Source: Salvelinus alpinus
Lineage: Eukaryota; Chordata; Actinopteri; Salmoniformes; Salmonidae
Direction of reading: 5' to 3'
Assembly: GCF_045679555.1 (NCBI RefSeq)
Contig: NC_092096.1
Coordinates: 30,838,124 to 30,902,123 of the forward strand
Length of the DNA: 64,000 bases
Positions 12,746 to 25,944 of the stretch are shown here, piece by piece (position 1 is the first letter of the stretch; each line of letters begins with the position of its first letter). Both the position numbers and the translations under genes were made by a program. The notes beneath the pieces were generated by a model. That model had not been told where the DNA came from. It was given only the letters and a program-made list of their open reading frames with translations, and ran no database searches.

Positions 12746-13966
12746 TAGTGAGTGCATTAGATCATATCACATGACAAGGGTTTTTGATTGGCAACACCAC
12801 TTGTCTGGCAGGGAGCTGCAGTGTGCTGCCAACTACAATGTTGCAGGGAATCATTCCGTAGCAGGATATTCTAGGAAAGCCAGATAAATCAAGGCATTTC
12901 TCTCAAAGGCTGATCCTCTCCTATAAAATCTCCCCTTTCGTCGGCCTTGACTTTTTAAACACATCCTCCACAGCAAAATCCATTTCGATCGCATCATTAC
13001 AGAGACAAGGAAATCTCTGTAAAATTGCAGGCCGATGTTGTCTACTAACAAGTCAAATGGTGATAATACAACATACTGTAGTTATCCTCCATTTGAAACA
13101 CCCAGAGAGAGGATTAAATAATAGAATCTATAACACCTAACTTATAAAGACTGTATTATACATAAATCAGACAGTAATCATATACATTAGTATAGGAATC
13201 ACATCTATTAAACCCCAGACTGATCAATTTGCATCTAAATCTTAAAATAACAGGTCCCAATGAAATTACGTCCCTCAACATAAAGGTGGTAATTGCTATT
13301 TTCCCAAGGTTTAGGTCTCAATGTTGAGCAGGTGGTAGATTTTGGTAAAACACATCAATGATATTATCCAAAAACAAACAGTAGATTGACAAAGTCATTT
13401 AGGGGGATCTAGGAGAGCCTTAGAACTCATTTGGAAGGAAGACGCTGGACACTTCTCATGGACACTGGGAAACAGGCCCACAAACTCACTGTGAGAAAGC
13501 TGCTTCGATCCCATTAAAACAACATTACTGTGGGGGCTATCTAGTTTCAGTTTGGTTCAGTGAGAGAATCAGAAGTAAAAGGAAAGATGTGAAGGGACTT
13601 TGAAATACAGGCCCTATATCCTTTGATAGTACTTACTGTATCAGGCATCACTGAAGTGCTCATTAAATCTATTTTTAATCGCACTAGAAATAGGAGCATG
13701 GGTGCTTTGACATTGTGTTTTGGATAAATGTTGGTACATTGGATATGCAATCTGCTGTTTTGAGAAATCACCCAAAACGTACACTACCCTAAAGCCTTTT
13801 ACACCTTTCTACAAAGACTGTAAGGTTAATCAATTTGAATGTACTCAGCGGCAATACAAAAACAACACAGCACAGAGACCCTAGTGCACCTCTACTATGG
13901 CCTCTTTTTCAAATGACTGTTGGATGAGTCACTAATAAATTGTGTGTGTGCTTGGGGGTCATGAGT

Positions 13967-14109
<143 letters not shown>

Positions 14110-14147
14110 TACATTTGTATGAGGGCTGAGGGAAAGGCAGACAAAAT

Positions 14148-14420
14148 AACCTGGAATCAGGGGTGGACGTAACATAGTAAACAAAAATCTGGGAAGCTGA
14201 AATTAGGATGATATTTTACTTTTGGCATGACATGTATTAATTTCTGGATGTTCATCATCCATTTCTTATTATATGTTACAAATTACAATTCGTATGATAT
14301 TTTACGAATTACATTTCGTATGATATGTTACAAATTGCAATTCGTACAATATGTTTTGAATGTACAATTCTTATGATATGTTACAAATTCCAATTTGTTG
14401 TGGCTAACATTATGTTATGA
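14148..14420. repeat. Dispersed repeat with degenerate tandem units
   Basis: Between about 14267 and 14400 a unit of about 30 bases containing TTCGTATGATATGTTACAAA recurs four to five times with divergence. The flanking sequence resembles a dispersed salmonid repeat. Confidence 0.6.
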
Positions 14421-14867
14421 CTAGTCTATGACACCAGGCTGGACACACAGGGGTCAGCAGGGTCAGTGTGTCAGCCACAGAGATCTGAGAGGGAGAGGAG
14501 CAGTGCTCACTGTGATGCAGGGATAGGTCAGCACAGCAATGCACTGTGGGATCATAAACAAGTAGCACTCCCCAAGTCAACACATGTAGGAGAAAGAGAT
14601 CATCCTATCAAACATACATTCAGGGAGTCCCTTATAAACTATGTGTAAACATTGTGCTAATGTGCATGATCAAACAAGTGATCATGAATTAGGACCTAAT
14701 AGCTGTCTGCACCATTGCCTCCTGACCAAGTTTCCATGGCGAAGCATATCTGAGTTTAGAGGTGACAAAATAATGATAATAATAGTAATAATATTTAATA
14801 ATATATATTTTTAAAAATACATTATTTTCCGATCACCTAGCTATCCTAAAATGAGCACAATAGTTGT

Positions 14868-14918
14868 AATTCGCTCTGGATAAGAGCGTCTGCTAAATGA
14901 CTAAAACGTAAATGTAAC
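14868..14918 (+). repeat. SINE 3' tail fragment
   Basis: GATAAGAGCGTCTGCTAAAT and its flanks form the conserved 3' tail shared by several teleost tRNA-derived SINEs. Related tails are at 19607-19690 and 34450-34550. Confidence 0.7.
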
Positions 14919-15535
14919 GCTACTGAAGTGGACCAGGCTAGCTCTCTGCCAGCTGGAACAAAGAAAGGAGCCCAGGCTATTTCAGGTCCCGTTGGGTTTT
15001 ATGGTCTTCTAATACCCATGAATACTGGGGGAACTTGTGGCTGATGCTTGCATGTACAGTGTCATATCTCTATTCAAATTCCATATGATCAATTGGGTTA
15101 GTGGGGACATTAGGGATATCCTCGGATATCATTATGAGACCTGAAAGCTATTGCTGAAAGTTTGTCACATAATAAGAATGAAATGACCTGAAAATAGGTT
15201 GAACACAGTATGACCTACATTAAGTACCCATACAAACATACATTAAACTATAGTATTTGGAGTGAGTCTAGTCTAATTAAAAAACTGGTACAACATAGGA
15301 TAATTCAAAAATTAATACCTGAGGTTTTAAATGCATGGTTTTCATGATACTATATTATACTATATGTGTCAAGGATATATATTGTATAAAATGTAATTTG
15401 TAATTATATCAAAATGTGTAAAAACTGAATTTTTCTTAAAATACCTGACAAGTATTTAAAATATATAATGAAGTGCATAGTTAGTGATGAACAAAACAAA
15501 ACATGTAGATCCCGTGTAAGATACAATGCTTACAA

Positions 15536-15541
15536 TTTATT
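15536..15541 (-). promoter_or_regulatory. Probable myf6 polyadenylation signal
   Basis: AATAAA on the minus strand about 370 bases past the myf6 stop. Other A/T-rich hexamers lie nearby, so the actual site may differ. Confidence 0.4.
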
Positions 15542-15911
15542 TGTTGGTCAGTTCATATAGAAATACTCAAATACAACAATGAATCTCTTGAGGTTGTGTT
15601 TCTGCCTTTTATATGTAAAATAAATTAAGTTGTTAATATATTATAAAATATTTACAATTATCAAATGTCCATTTGGAAATAAAAGATTATAGTTCTATTG
15701 TTGTCATACTTTAGAAATAAAATATTGACCATTCATACAATTTAAAAGAAAACAGTGACTACAAAATGCCCGTTAATTTGTACAAATGAATATAAGTAAA
15801 TGGAAACTAAAACATATTAATAAAGAAGTGAACATAATTTCGAAATAGACAATGGAAATATGAAATGCTGACGTCGCTTATACAGGCTACAAAATCCCAA
15901 TAAATCAAGCA

Positions 15912-16923
15912 TTATTTTTCTGAGACTTCTTCGTTGCAAGTCGGTTTCTCTTCACTTGAGATACTGTCAACGATTGATGACAGGCGAAGAAGGCTGGTGG
16001 ACGCTGAAGACTCCGTGAAGCCTGAAATACAGAAATCAAATATATAAGATGTACAATCAGTTGACGAGTTGCAAAATAGCAATTTAGATCTAATTTACTA
16101 TTCATAATTGGTTCCAACCTTCTCTCTGATTCGTCATTGGTGCATTGGAATGATCAGCTGAGGTCTGCCAGTTTTGACAGTTCTTCTTCCAATGGTACTC
16201 CTTATTGGACGCCTTCATGTACACACACATGTATTAGCTTAAGTGTCAACTAACACACGTGTTATTATACAAAGTAGTAAGCCTACAAGTATAATGCACA
16301 GTAAGATATTTCTCATTATGGCAATTTTCCCTTTAAGTGTAAAGCCAATTATTGTACGCATAAAGTGACATAAAAAATGCAGATACAAATATTTCTCAAA
16401 TGAAGCTTACACGGTGTTCTTTCACGTTATAGTTATATGAGCCATTTTGGGGCGTTTTTTCTTGCTCATCCAGTGTATGCAACAGGTCCTGCAATTGCTC
16501 GATGTAGTTTATGGCGCTGCGTAAAATCTCCACTTTGGGCAGCCGCTGGTTTGGATTGGGCACGGTCTTTTTCTTCAACGCATCGAATGCTTCATTGATC
16601 TTCTTGAGCCGCCTTCTTTCCCTGAGAGTGGCCGCTTTGCGCCTGTCGGTCGGTGCAGACTTTCTTTTACAAACTTTACAAGCCCAGATGAGACACTGTC
16701 CCTCGCAGTGCGGCTGAAGACCCGGGGGTGCGAGGACATGCTCCTCTCCGCTGCTGTCACATCCAGTCTCGGACGGATCCCCCCCAGGTGACAACGGGCT
16801 GTCATTCCCGTGGTACAAAGGGGACACCCCCGCCATGTCCAAGTGCTGCAGTGGTCCATGATCTCCCTCGAGATAGCGCAGATCGTTGAAGGAATAAGTG
16901 TTGGTGTCAAAGAGGTCCACCAT
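15912..16923 (-). CDS. myf6: Myogenic factor 6 / MRF4 (bHLH transcription factor)
   Basis: Three coding exons, 16411-16923, 16119-16212 and 15912-16021, join in frame to 238 aa; vertebrate MRF4 is about 240. The product begins [20 protein letters not shown]. The Cys/His-rich segment is at 72-86 ([15 protein letters not shown]), the bHLH at about 93-147 (basic part [16 protein letters not shown]), and helix III ([18 protein letters not shown]) near the C-terminus. Introns are short (198 and 97 bp). The start at 16923 is chosen by family alignment; an in-frame ATG six codons upstream (16941) exists. The exon 2 acceptor could instead lie 12 bases further in (before GAG TAC CAT), so four residues there are uncertain. 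Known role: nuclear E-box binding factor of muscle differentiation and fibre maintenance. It sits 5.7 kb upstream of myf5 in the same orientation. Confidence 0.97.
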
Positions 16924-17006
16924 ACTGTTGTACCCTCGCACGGCCTATGTTTTGACAGTGGGACACTGCATGGCATTTAAATAGCCCAGTGACACAAGTC
17001 ACCAGG

Positions 17007-17017
17007 CTTATATATAG
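17007..17017 (-). promoter_or_regulatory. myf6 TATA box overlapping a MEF2-type site
   Basis: CTATATATAAG on the minus strand, about 85 bases upstream of the myf6 ATG. It fits both a TATA box and the MEF2 consensus (YTAWWWWTAR). From memory, the mammalian MRF4 promoter also responds to MEF2 near its TATA region. An E-box CAGGTG lies at 17167-17172. Confidence 0.6.
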
Positions 17018-17858
17018 AATGTGAAACTCTATCCAACGCTTAGCTGTCGCAGTGCATCAACCTTTTTTTCTCAATGGTTTTTTTTACTACCAAGCGAGTT
17101 TGTGTAGAAAATAAATAAGCGTTAACACCTCTCAATGAAAGTTAAAACGTCACTTCAAACTTATGACAGGTGTTTTCAATATCTGTTTCACAGTGAAATG
17201 GTAACATACTGTACCGGTGCCCATCTCAACTTTTCGAACTGCAAGATAAATGTCAATGTAATGTTCAGGCCCTCCCCAAGAAGTTGGCTCCCCTAAGCGG
17301 GAAACAAATATTGGCCCTCAACTGACTTGCAAAGTTCCAAAAACGTTATGTTCTTAATGTATAGTAATAATAAAGTATATTTGTTCTTGTTGACTTGTCT
17401 TATCAAAAATGTTCTACTTTTAACCCCAATTCTGAAATTCTACAGCATAGCCTATTACATTTCAAAGAAACATATCCTAGACAGTGAGAATGGTTAAGTG
17501 CAACTGTAACTTGTGGCATGTCCAATCATAAATAGATATGAATGTGCAGTCAAAATGACACATGTGGTATCTAGGTGGTATAAATAGATCTGGGACTCAT
17601 TCATCTTAAATCCATAAAATAGATGAAAGCCTTCTCAGTGGTGCTATGTGGCCTTTGACATTTTTCTCTACGATCGGCAAAGTCTGCTTCTCTCAGCTGG
17701 TACTAGTGGTCGCTGAGGGCTCCTGTTTCTGCCTGGAGGTATGGCATCCATGTCATGTGCCAAGAAATTAGCCAAGTACATTTTTGTCACCCTTTTGGCC
17801 ACTGTTTACCATTTATAGTATTAGGGTTGGGGTTAACTGAACATTCATGAAACTATTA

Positions 17859-17864
17859 TGTGTG

Positions 17865-17917
<53 letters not shown>
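17859..17917. repeat. (GT)n microsatellite
   Basis: About 59 bases of GT repeats with one GC interruption near the start. Confidence 0.95.
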
Positions 17918-17922
<5 letters not shown>

Positions 17923-18390
17923 CATACTGTATGATAAGCAGTGCATTGAGTATGTTCCAGATCAGTGTGTACTATACTGTTATGCAACCACTCTTGGTTA
18001 AACCTTATGGATGTCCCATGGATGTCACACTCTGGCTCTGGAATACCTGTGTCAGTCAGTGACACATCTCTCTGGCCCATGTCAAGTCATCTCTTCTAAA
18101 CCCACTTGGATAAAATATCCCTGACGTAAATTACCCAAATGAAAGTAGATTTCTATTGAAATATTGCCCCTCAAATATACAATTTCTTCTACATATTGTA
18201 TCCGTGACCCTCCATCAATCCATGCCTCATCCTCTACACTATTCTATTGTTCTACAGCTCTGTTCCAGACTGTAAATGTACTCATCCCTCCCAGTAACTG
18301 ACACTTTAGGGAGCGCTCCTAATCCTGCTGGGGTTTCGGGGTTTGTTGATCATTCCAACATCCTCCTGGGATCAGCAGCTGCCCATCCAG

Positions 18391-18530
18391 GACAATAGGC
18401 CGGTTGGTCCTGGCCTGTTCAATGGGACTATTCTACTGCAGTCAGGTCTTCTTTCACACAACCCCAGGGAGTCTGAGCTGAAGGCCATGGTCAAGGAGAA
18501 GCTGCAGATCCACTTCACAATAGATGATAA
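18391..18530 (+). CDS. Candidate internal coding exon, unidentified
   Basis: A CCATCCAG acceptor ends at 18390 and a consensus donor GTATGT begins at 18531. Between them is an open frame with gene-like codon use: 46 codons plus two bases, starting DNRPVGPGLFNGTILLQSG, with a segment SELKAMVKEKLQIHFTIDDK at the end. A second possible acceptor lies at about 18375. I do not recognise the family. Vertebrate myf6 is often preceded by ptprq, but nothing here resembles a fibronectin III repeat or a phosphatase domain. It may be an exon of an unrecognised gene or a relic. No partner exon was found nearby. Confidence 0.35.
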
Positions 18531-18968
18531 GTATGTATATAGGAGGAGAATGGATTGTGTGGATGAAATTAACTCAATTTCAGAGGTAGTGAAGATGTGA
18601 AAGTTAATTATGTAAATGAAGACGTGATACTTTTCAACAGTAAGTAGTAGAGGAAGCGCTGTCGTCTCGATCACTGGGTATACAGTATATGGTGAGCATT
18701 TCATGACATGTATGCCCATTCCGTCTTGTTTACAAGGGTCTGGGGGAGCAGTCACATGTGGAAGCAAATATAGATTTGATTGGTTTCTTGCTGACAGATC
18801 ACCAGATCATGTTGGTTCCTGACTGCACACAATAATACCACTTTGGAAACCACATTTTGTAAAAGCAGGACGTACTTTTCAGCTTGGGCAGATTTGCTGA
18901 TTCCACATAATTTCACATTTCACATCATTCATTTGACTGTTAATTACTATACAAATCATGATTTGACT

Positions 18969-19359
18969 TTTACCCCATTTTTCTCCCCAATTGGTAGTTA
19001 GTCTTGTCTCATCGTTGCAACTCCCCTACGGACCCGGGAGAGGCGAAGATCAAGAGCCAAGCGTCCTCCGAAACACAACCCTGCCAAACCGCACTGACAC
19101 ACTGCTCGCTTAACCCGGAAGCCAGCCGCACCAATGTGTCGGAGGAAACGCCGTACAGCTGGCGACCAAAGTTAGCGGGCCTGCGCCCGGCCCGCCACAA
19201 GGAGTCGCTAGAGCGCGGTGGGACAAGGACAAGGACATCCCGGCCGGTCAAATCTTCCCCTAACCCGGACGACGCTGGGCCAATTGTGTGCCGCCTCATC
19301 CGTTTCCCAGTCGCGGCTGGCTGCGTTACCGCCTGGGATAGCGCCACTTGGGAGGCCTT
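18969..19359 (-). mobile_element. Long tRNA-derived SINE, reverse orientation
   Basis: On the minus strand it begins GGCCTCCCAAGTGGCGC, a SINE head of the kind GGCCTCCCGGGTGGCGCAG, runs through CGGGCCGGGCGCAG-type body sequence and ends with CAATTGGGGAGAAAAATGGG. I know it as a frequent salmonid family but am not sure of the published name. The B-box region is degenerate, so this copy is probably not transcribable. Confidence 0.7.
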
Positions 19360-19606
19360 AATAAAAGTTACTTTTTGGGTTGTGTGACACTGTGTGACAT
19401 TTCCATTCTAGAAAAACAAAAACAAATCACAATTCCCACATCCGAAACACAACTAGGAGTTTCAATCAACATGATGTTAGTTGAGCCACGAGACTCTAGT
19501 ATCCTTTATCAATGTACATGCAAAGACAATAAACAAAGATCTCTTGCTGAGCTGGTTCCAGATAGTGGGGTGAATAAAAACAGTGTTCAGACCCTGTAGA
19601 TGACTT

Positions 19607-19690
19607 CACATTGACATTTTAGTCATTTAGCAGATGCTCTTATCCAGAACGACTTACAGTTAGTGCATTCATCTTAAGATAGCTAGATGA
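19607..19690 (-). repeat. SINE 3' tail fragment
   Basis: Reverse complement of the common GATAAGAGCATCTGCTAAAT tail, followed by the CATCTTAAGATAGCTAG word also found at 34470-34495. Confidence 0.65.
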
Positions 19691-20597
19691 GACATCTAAG
19701 ATATTGGTTCACACACTGTAGTATGCAAGTGCGGATAATGGGACACAGACCCGTTTCAGTGCTATAATGAAGGTTCAGTTAGTTGTGCAACAGTCAGGAT
19801 GGGACAGATGTGCTTGGTTGCTGGAGAGGACAGGAGATACTTCCTTAGCCTCCATAAAGGTCTGAGTTCTCTCCATAGTCTCCTCTCATTGTCTATCACA
19901 GACAAAATGGTGTCAGACAGAGTTCTCTGCTAGCTGATGATGATGGTGTAGATAGGGACTTGATCCTCTCAGGCCTGGCACTGTGGTGTCACCCCGGTGT
20001 CCTGCTCTCCCCAGGGCTACTGTGTATCCTGCAAATGCCCATAAATCGCCGCCAGTGTCAAGGGGGTGACGTTTCAGCTGTCAGGGAGAATCACGGGATA
20101 CCCTGCCAAGAAACCCAAAGCGCAGGGAGGGTCTAGCTTTCCTGGTGAAGGGGGACGGATACAGAGAGGAGTCGAGAGGCACTGCAGGAATCTCAAGACC
20201 CAGAGAAGCAACAGGGGCGATCAAGTCAATAAATCTTCAGCGTGAACTCAACATTTAAAACACAGAACACTGGAGACCAATCGGGCATGTGAATATGGAA
20301 TATGCTGACATGATAAGGATGTGAATTGACCTGAAGAAAATCTAATTATAGTGCCATGACACATTAGCACAGGAGTCCAGGTGCCATCAGAGGAAAAGAA
20401 TGTGAAAAGGTTACAAAGCTGTGTTTCTGAACTGATGACATTGTGACGTTTTAGGTGGTTTAGCTCCTGTAGTTCAACCTCAATCAGTCAAATGACTATT
20501 TCTGGAGTAAAAATCCAATAACTGCCCTGTAACTGAGCATGGTGTTGCATCACTCGACGTAACAGAGATAATGTAGTGAGTTCAGAGTTGACTGTTG

Positions 20598-20745
20598 TTC
20601 AGTCGCTCCGGAGTGAAGTTTCCTCTAGATACAGATCTAGGATCAACTACCCCTCCCCCAATCCTAACCTTAACCCATAGTGGGGGAAATGCAAAACTGA
20701 GTGAAAAAAAACAAGATCAGTGTCTATGGGCAACGTCACCTTACT
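20598..20745. repeat. Dispersed repeat with inverted ends
   Basis: Contains ACAGATCTAGGATCA near the left end and an imperfect inverse AAGATCAGTGTCTA at the right, with CCTAACCTTAACC between. The block resembles a dispersed fish repeat; family not assigned. Confidence 0.5.
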
Positions 20746-23542
20746 CCTGGTCTGTCAGTGTTTGGAGGTGTGATTTACTTGGCTTCAGGGCCCCTCTCTG
20801 ACCTATGATAAACTTTAACCTACAGTGCGGTGTGTTGTGTACAGGGAAATGCTCACCTCGCATGGCATTCAGAGACTCCATCTTCTTCAGAGGTTAATAA
20901 TTGACCAGGTACATCAACAAGCCTCTTCCTCGACATGTCAGGAAAGCCCCCACTACATGCCCAGAGTACTGAGAGAGAATATCATATAACAGGAAAACAT
21001 GACTGTTACTTAAGGGACGCACTCACATTTTCACACTTTCCTCAAAGTGATGTGAGACTTTCAACCGTCAAGTCATGCTTCCCTTTCACCAGGTCACGTT
21101 ACTGGAATATTCTAGTGTATTTGTTGAGCTGTTAACAGTAACCTCGTGCTGCTGTCCTCTTCCTCCTTATGCAACATGGTCAATAAGCCCAGTATTAGAC
21201 CTCACCAAAGACATGGAGGAGATTGCCTTACAGGAGGATATAAATACACATGACAATACCCAGAGCTGGGCCTGTTAGCACATTCCAGCTAATTTGGAAA
21301 TTTATGAGAAATCTGCAGAGAGCTCAACTAATGATTTAGGTGGGACGTTTACACTCTGCGTTGGTCCAATACGCTCTCTCTCTTTTTCCGCATTGGTCCA
21401 ATCCGCTCTCTCTCGCTCTCCCTCTCTCCCTTCTCTTTCCCTGTCTCTCTCTCTCCCATACTGTCTCTGTATTGGCCCTACCCTCCCTCCCCACTCCCTC
21501 TCTCTCTCCCTCTCTTTATGCCCATGCTGGTCAGGGCATTAACAAGATGTTTCCACGTGGTCTGTATGTTCTCTGAATGTCAGTTAGTTAGTGAGAAGGA
21601 GAGATCCAGAGGGGTGCTGACACAGGGGTCATAACCAGGCTTAAAAATTAACATGAACTTTGGGGACTTCATCCCTCGCCAACCCCTGTCTCCCTGCTTG
21701 ACCGAACCTCCTGACTCAGACAGACTACACAATCATTGGGCTGTTTTAGAGGATGCCAGAACCCAGCGTGACTGACACACCGTATATTACCCAGCAGTCT
21801 CACACGGTCACACCTGGGATTTGACTTGGCCAATGAGAGGTTAAGTAGCCTGGTCATGGACACGATGACAGTGCCTCACCTGGGGTCATGAACCTTTGAC
21901 CTCCAGGTCATCAGCCACATCGGCTTGGTGACTAGGCTCGTTAATGTTTGGGAAAGAGGCCCCATCTCACAATGAGGATACAGTATGTAAACCAGGATGT
22001 GTGAGGTAGAAGTTAGATGTTATAATGTTTAAATACACCTTCTATCCTCTTCATCCATTGACCGTTTACAGATTCCTAGTTTCATAATTCAAATACATCA
22101 TCAACGGTATCACAAACCTGTCCCGTGAGGTATTGTCATTAAAATACGTTGTCCTCACGTTGCCAGGGGAGACAGAAACCGGAGACACGTTGGTTGTAGC
22201 GCTTCACATTGACAGAAGGTCATGTTTGTAGAAGTCCGCTCTCTCCTCTTCTAAATGGCCTCAAGCCATTTCACCACAGTTAAAACCTCTGTCCGTCTGT
22301 CCCCTTACGAGGCTCAGGAGGGGAATCGGTCCTCTCAGATACTGTCTGCACAGATTACCAGGTTGCAGTTGTGTGGGGAATCGTCTTAAAGCCTAATGCT
22401 GGTTCTTTGTCTGAATGGAGGGGAATAGGCAGGATTATGGTCTAACAGCTGCCCTGCCCAGCTCATACGAGAGAGTGGAGCCAGACCTGGAGTACCGCCA
22501 GTCATCTCTGCTATCACACAGGGGCTAAAGCACTACACAAACATGGCCTCTCCTCCCTGACCCAACCCAGCTATGATGCAGCGTCCCCCAGGACTCTCAG
22601 GGCTACTGCCCCGTCTGTGGCTACTGATGATAGCATCTCTTCCCAACAACAATCCTAAGCCCCGGAGCCTGGCTCCCTCAAACACAGACCCGTGTCAAGT
22701 GTACTTAGAAAGCAACAACAGTGGCGCAGCCAGCGACGCGGGGCCAGGGCACACTGTTTCTTAATGCAAAGCAAACAGACGGGTCTTCTCACTGGCGGCC
22801 GTGGCAGCGCCGAGAGCTCTGGGTCATCATCGGGGGCTTGAGTTTCAAAGCAGAGGGGGAAATAATGATGCCATCTGCATTCTGCCGGGTGGACGAGGGG
22901 GATTCAGTTCAAAGAGCCCAGCGGCTGAAGTGCATCAATTAGCGAGGGAGAGAGGCTAGCGCAGGCTCCACATGCTGCTAGCTAACTCTCTATGACCCTC
23001 ACAGTCACAGCATTACATTATGAGGCGGTATCATGAGAGTGTTGCAACCTGGCCACGGACCGATCATCACGGACCCACACAAACGGTGTGTTACTGACGG
23101 ACTGGCTCATAGAGTTGTTCCCTGAAGATGGAGGCTAACAATAACAAGCAACAGAACAGAACAGGCTACTGGACGGAGGACGAGAGGAGGACATGTGTTA
23201 CATGTCTTTTGACAATCCACATCACAGGTTATGTCTCCTTCGACAGTGTGGACAGGACTCAACAGCTTGTCACTTGACAAACAATACTGATTTAGTATGG
23301 ACAAATCACATTCCTTGGTGATTGATTCTGTCCTCATTCAGCGGAGTGATGGATTGTGGGTGTTAGCCAGTGGCTTGTGTGTATCCAGACACGGTCACTC
23401 ATGGGGACTTAGAGGGGTGGTCATTGGGTGCTGGTCTTGACCCCCAGATGAGACGCCTTATCTGGACAGAGGGGCAAGACGTTAACCCCCTACCCCCACC
23501 CTGGCCTCTCTTACAGTTGAGACGATATGTGTAAAGCACATA

Positions 23543-25146
<1,604 letters not shown>

Positions 25147-25822
25147 TATAACTACTATATGTCATAACCAGTACTGAGAAAGTTTATGAGAGACATTTTT
25201 CTCAAACCATACATGGCTGAGAGAATTGGTTTGTAATCAAAACAAAGGGCATCAGCAGAGCACTTTAATGACACTTGCGTGCTTTGTAGCAGTGTGCTTC
25301 AATGTAAACGGCTGTAAATGATCTGGTGAGACATTGCTATCATTAATATCACTCTGCCGGGGGGAATTAGTGATGTAGCCAGTGATAAGACCAAAATAAA
25401 TCCAATCACCAGAGAAAGTGTGACGGTCGCCACAGCAACCCAGAGACAATGGCCCCCAATATTAGTTTTTCTAGAAGTCAGTAACCCAGTATACCGTTTT
25501 GGTTACAATGAAAATCAGCCCTAATGTAGGCATGGGATATAAAGCAACAACAGGCTTTGTAGAATAAAGGCTCCAAGAGAAACTAATAGGATATTGACAA
25601 ATGTCAGTGTTAAAGACTGAGGAGAGGGCTACCGCTGTCTTGTGTAATTGGTTATATCGGGTCCATGTCATTAAAACAACAGCTACTAGGGCAATGAGGC
25701 TTTAGTTGAATGGATGCTAGAATATGATAGCCATAAAGCCACTGTTGGTAAAGAACAAAGTCATGTCTCCTAAAGCAGTGTTGGAAGTCTTTGAAACAGA
25801 AAACCTTTTTTTTTTTTTTTTC

Positions 25823-25944
25823 ACTCAGGGTACCCCACTCAGGGTACCCCACTCAGGGTACTCCACTCAGGGTACTCCACTCAGGGTACTCCACTCAGGG
25901 TATTCCATTCAGGGTACTCCACTCAGGGTACTCCACTCAGGGTA
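25823..25944. repeat. Tandem repeat, 15 bp x about 8-9
   Basis: Nine occurrences of CTCAGGGTA-type words at 15-base spacing, unit CACTCAGGGTACTCC, directly after a T tract of about 20 bases. As the period is a multiple of three, it yields a repetitive open frame with no likely meaning. Confidence 0.93.

Larger units (their letters stand above)
17920..23540. other. Gene-poor stretch upstream of myf6
   Basis: Holds one candidate exon (18391-18530), a long SINE, a SINE tail, a dispersed repeat near 20600 and a CT-rich low-complexity tract at about 21360-21530. Otherwise it is unique-looking DNA with no recognised gene. The segment 22690-22960 is GC-richer and non-repetitive and might be conserved non-coding DNA. 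Confidence 0.45.
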
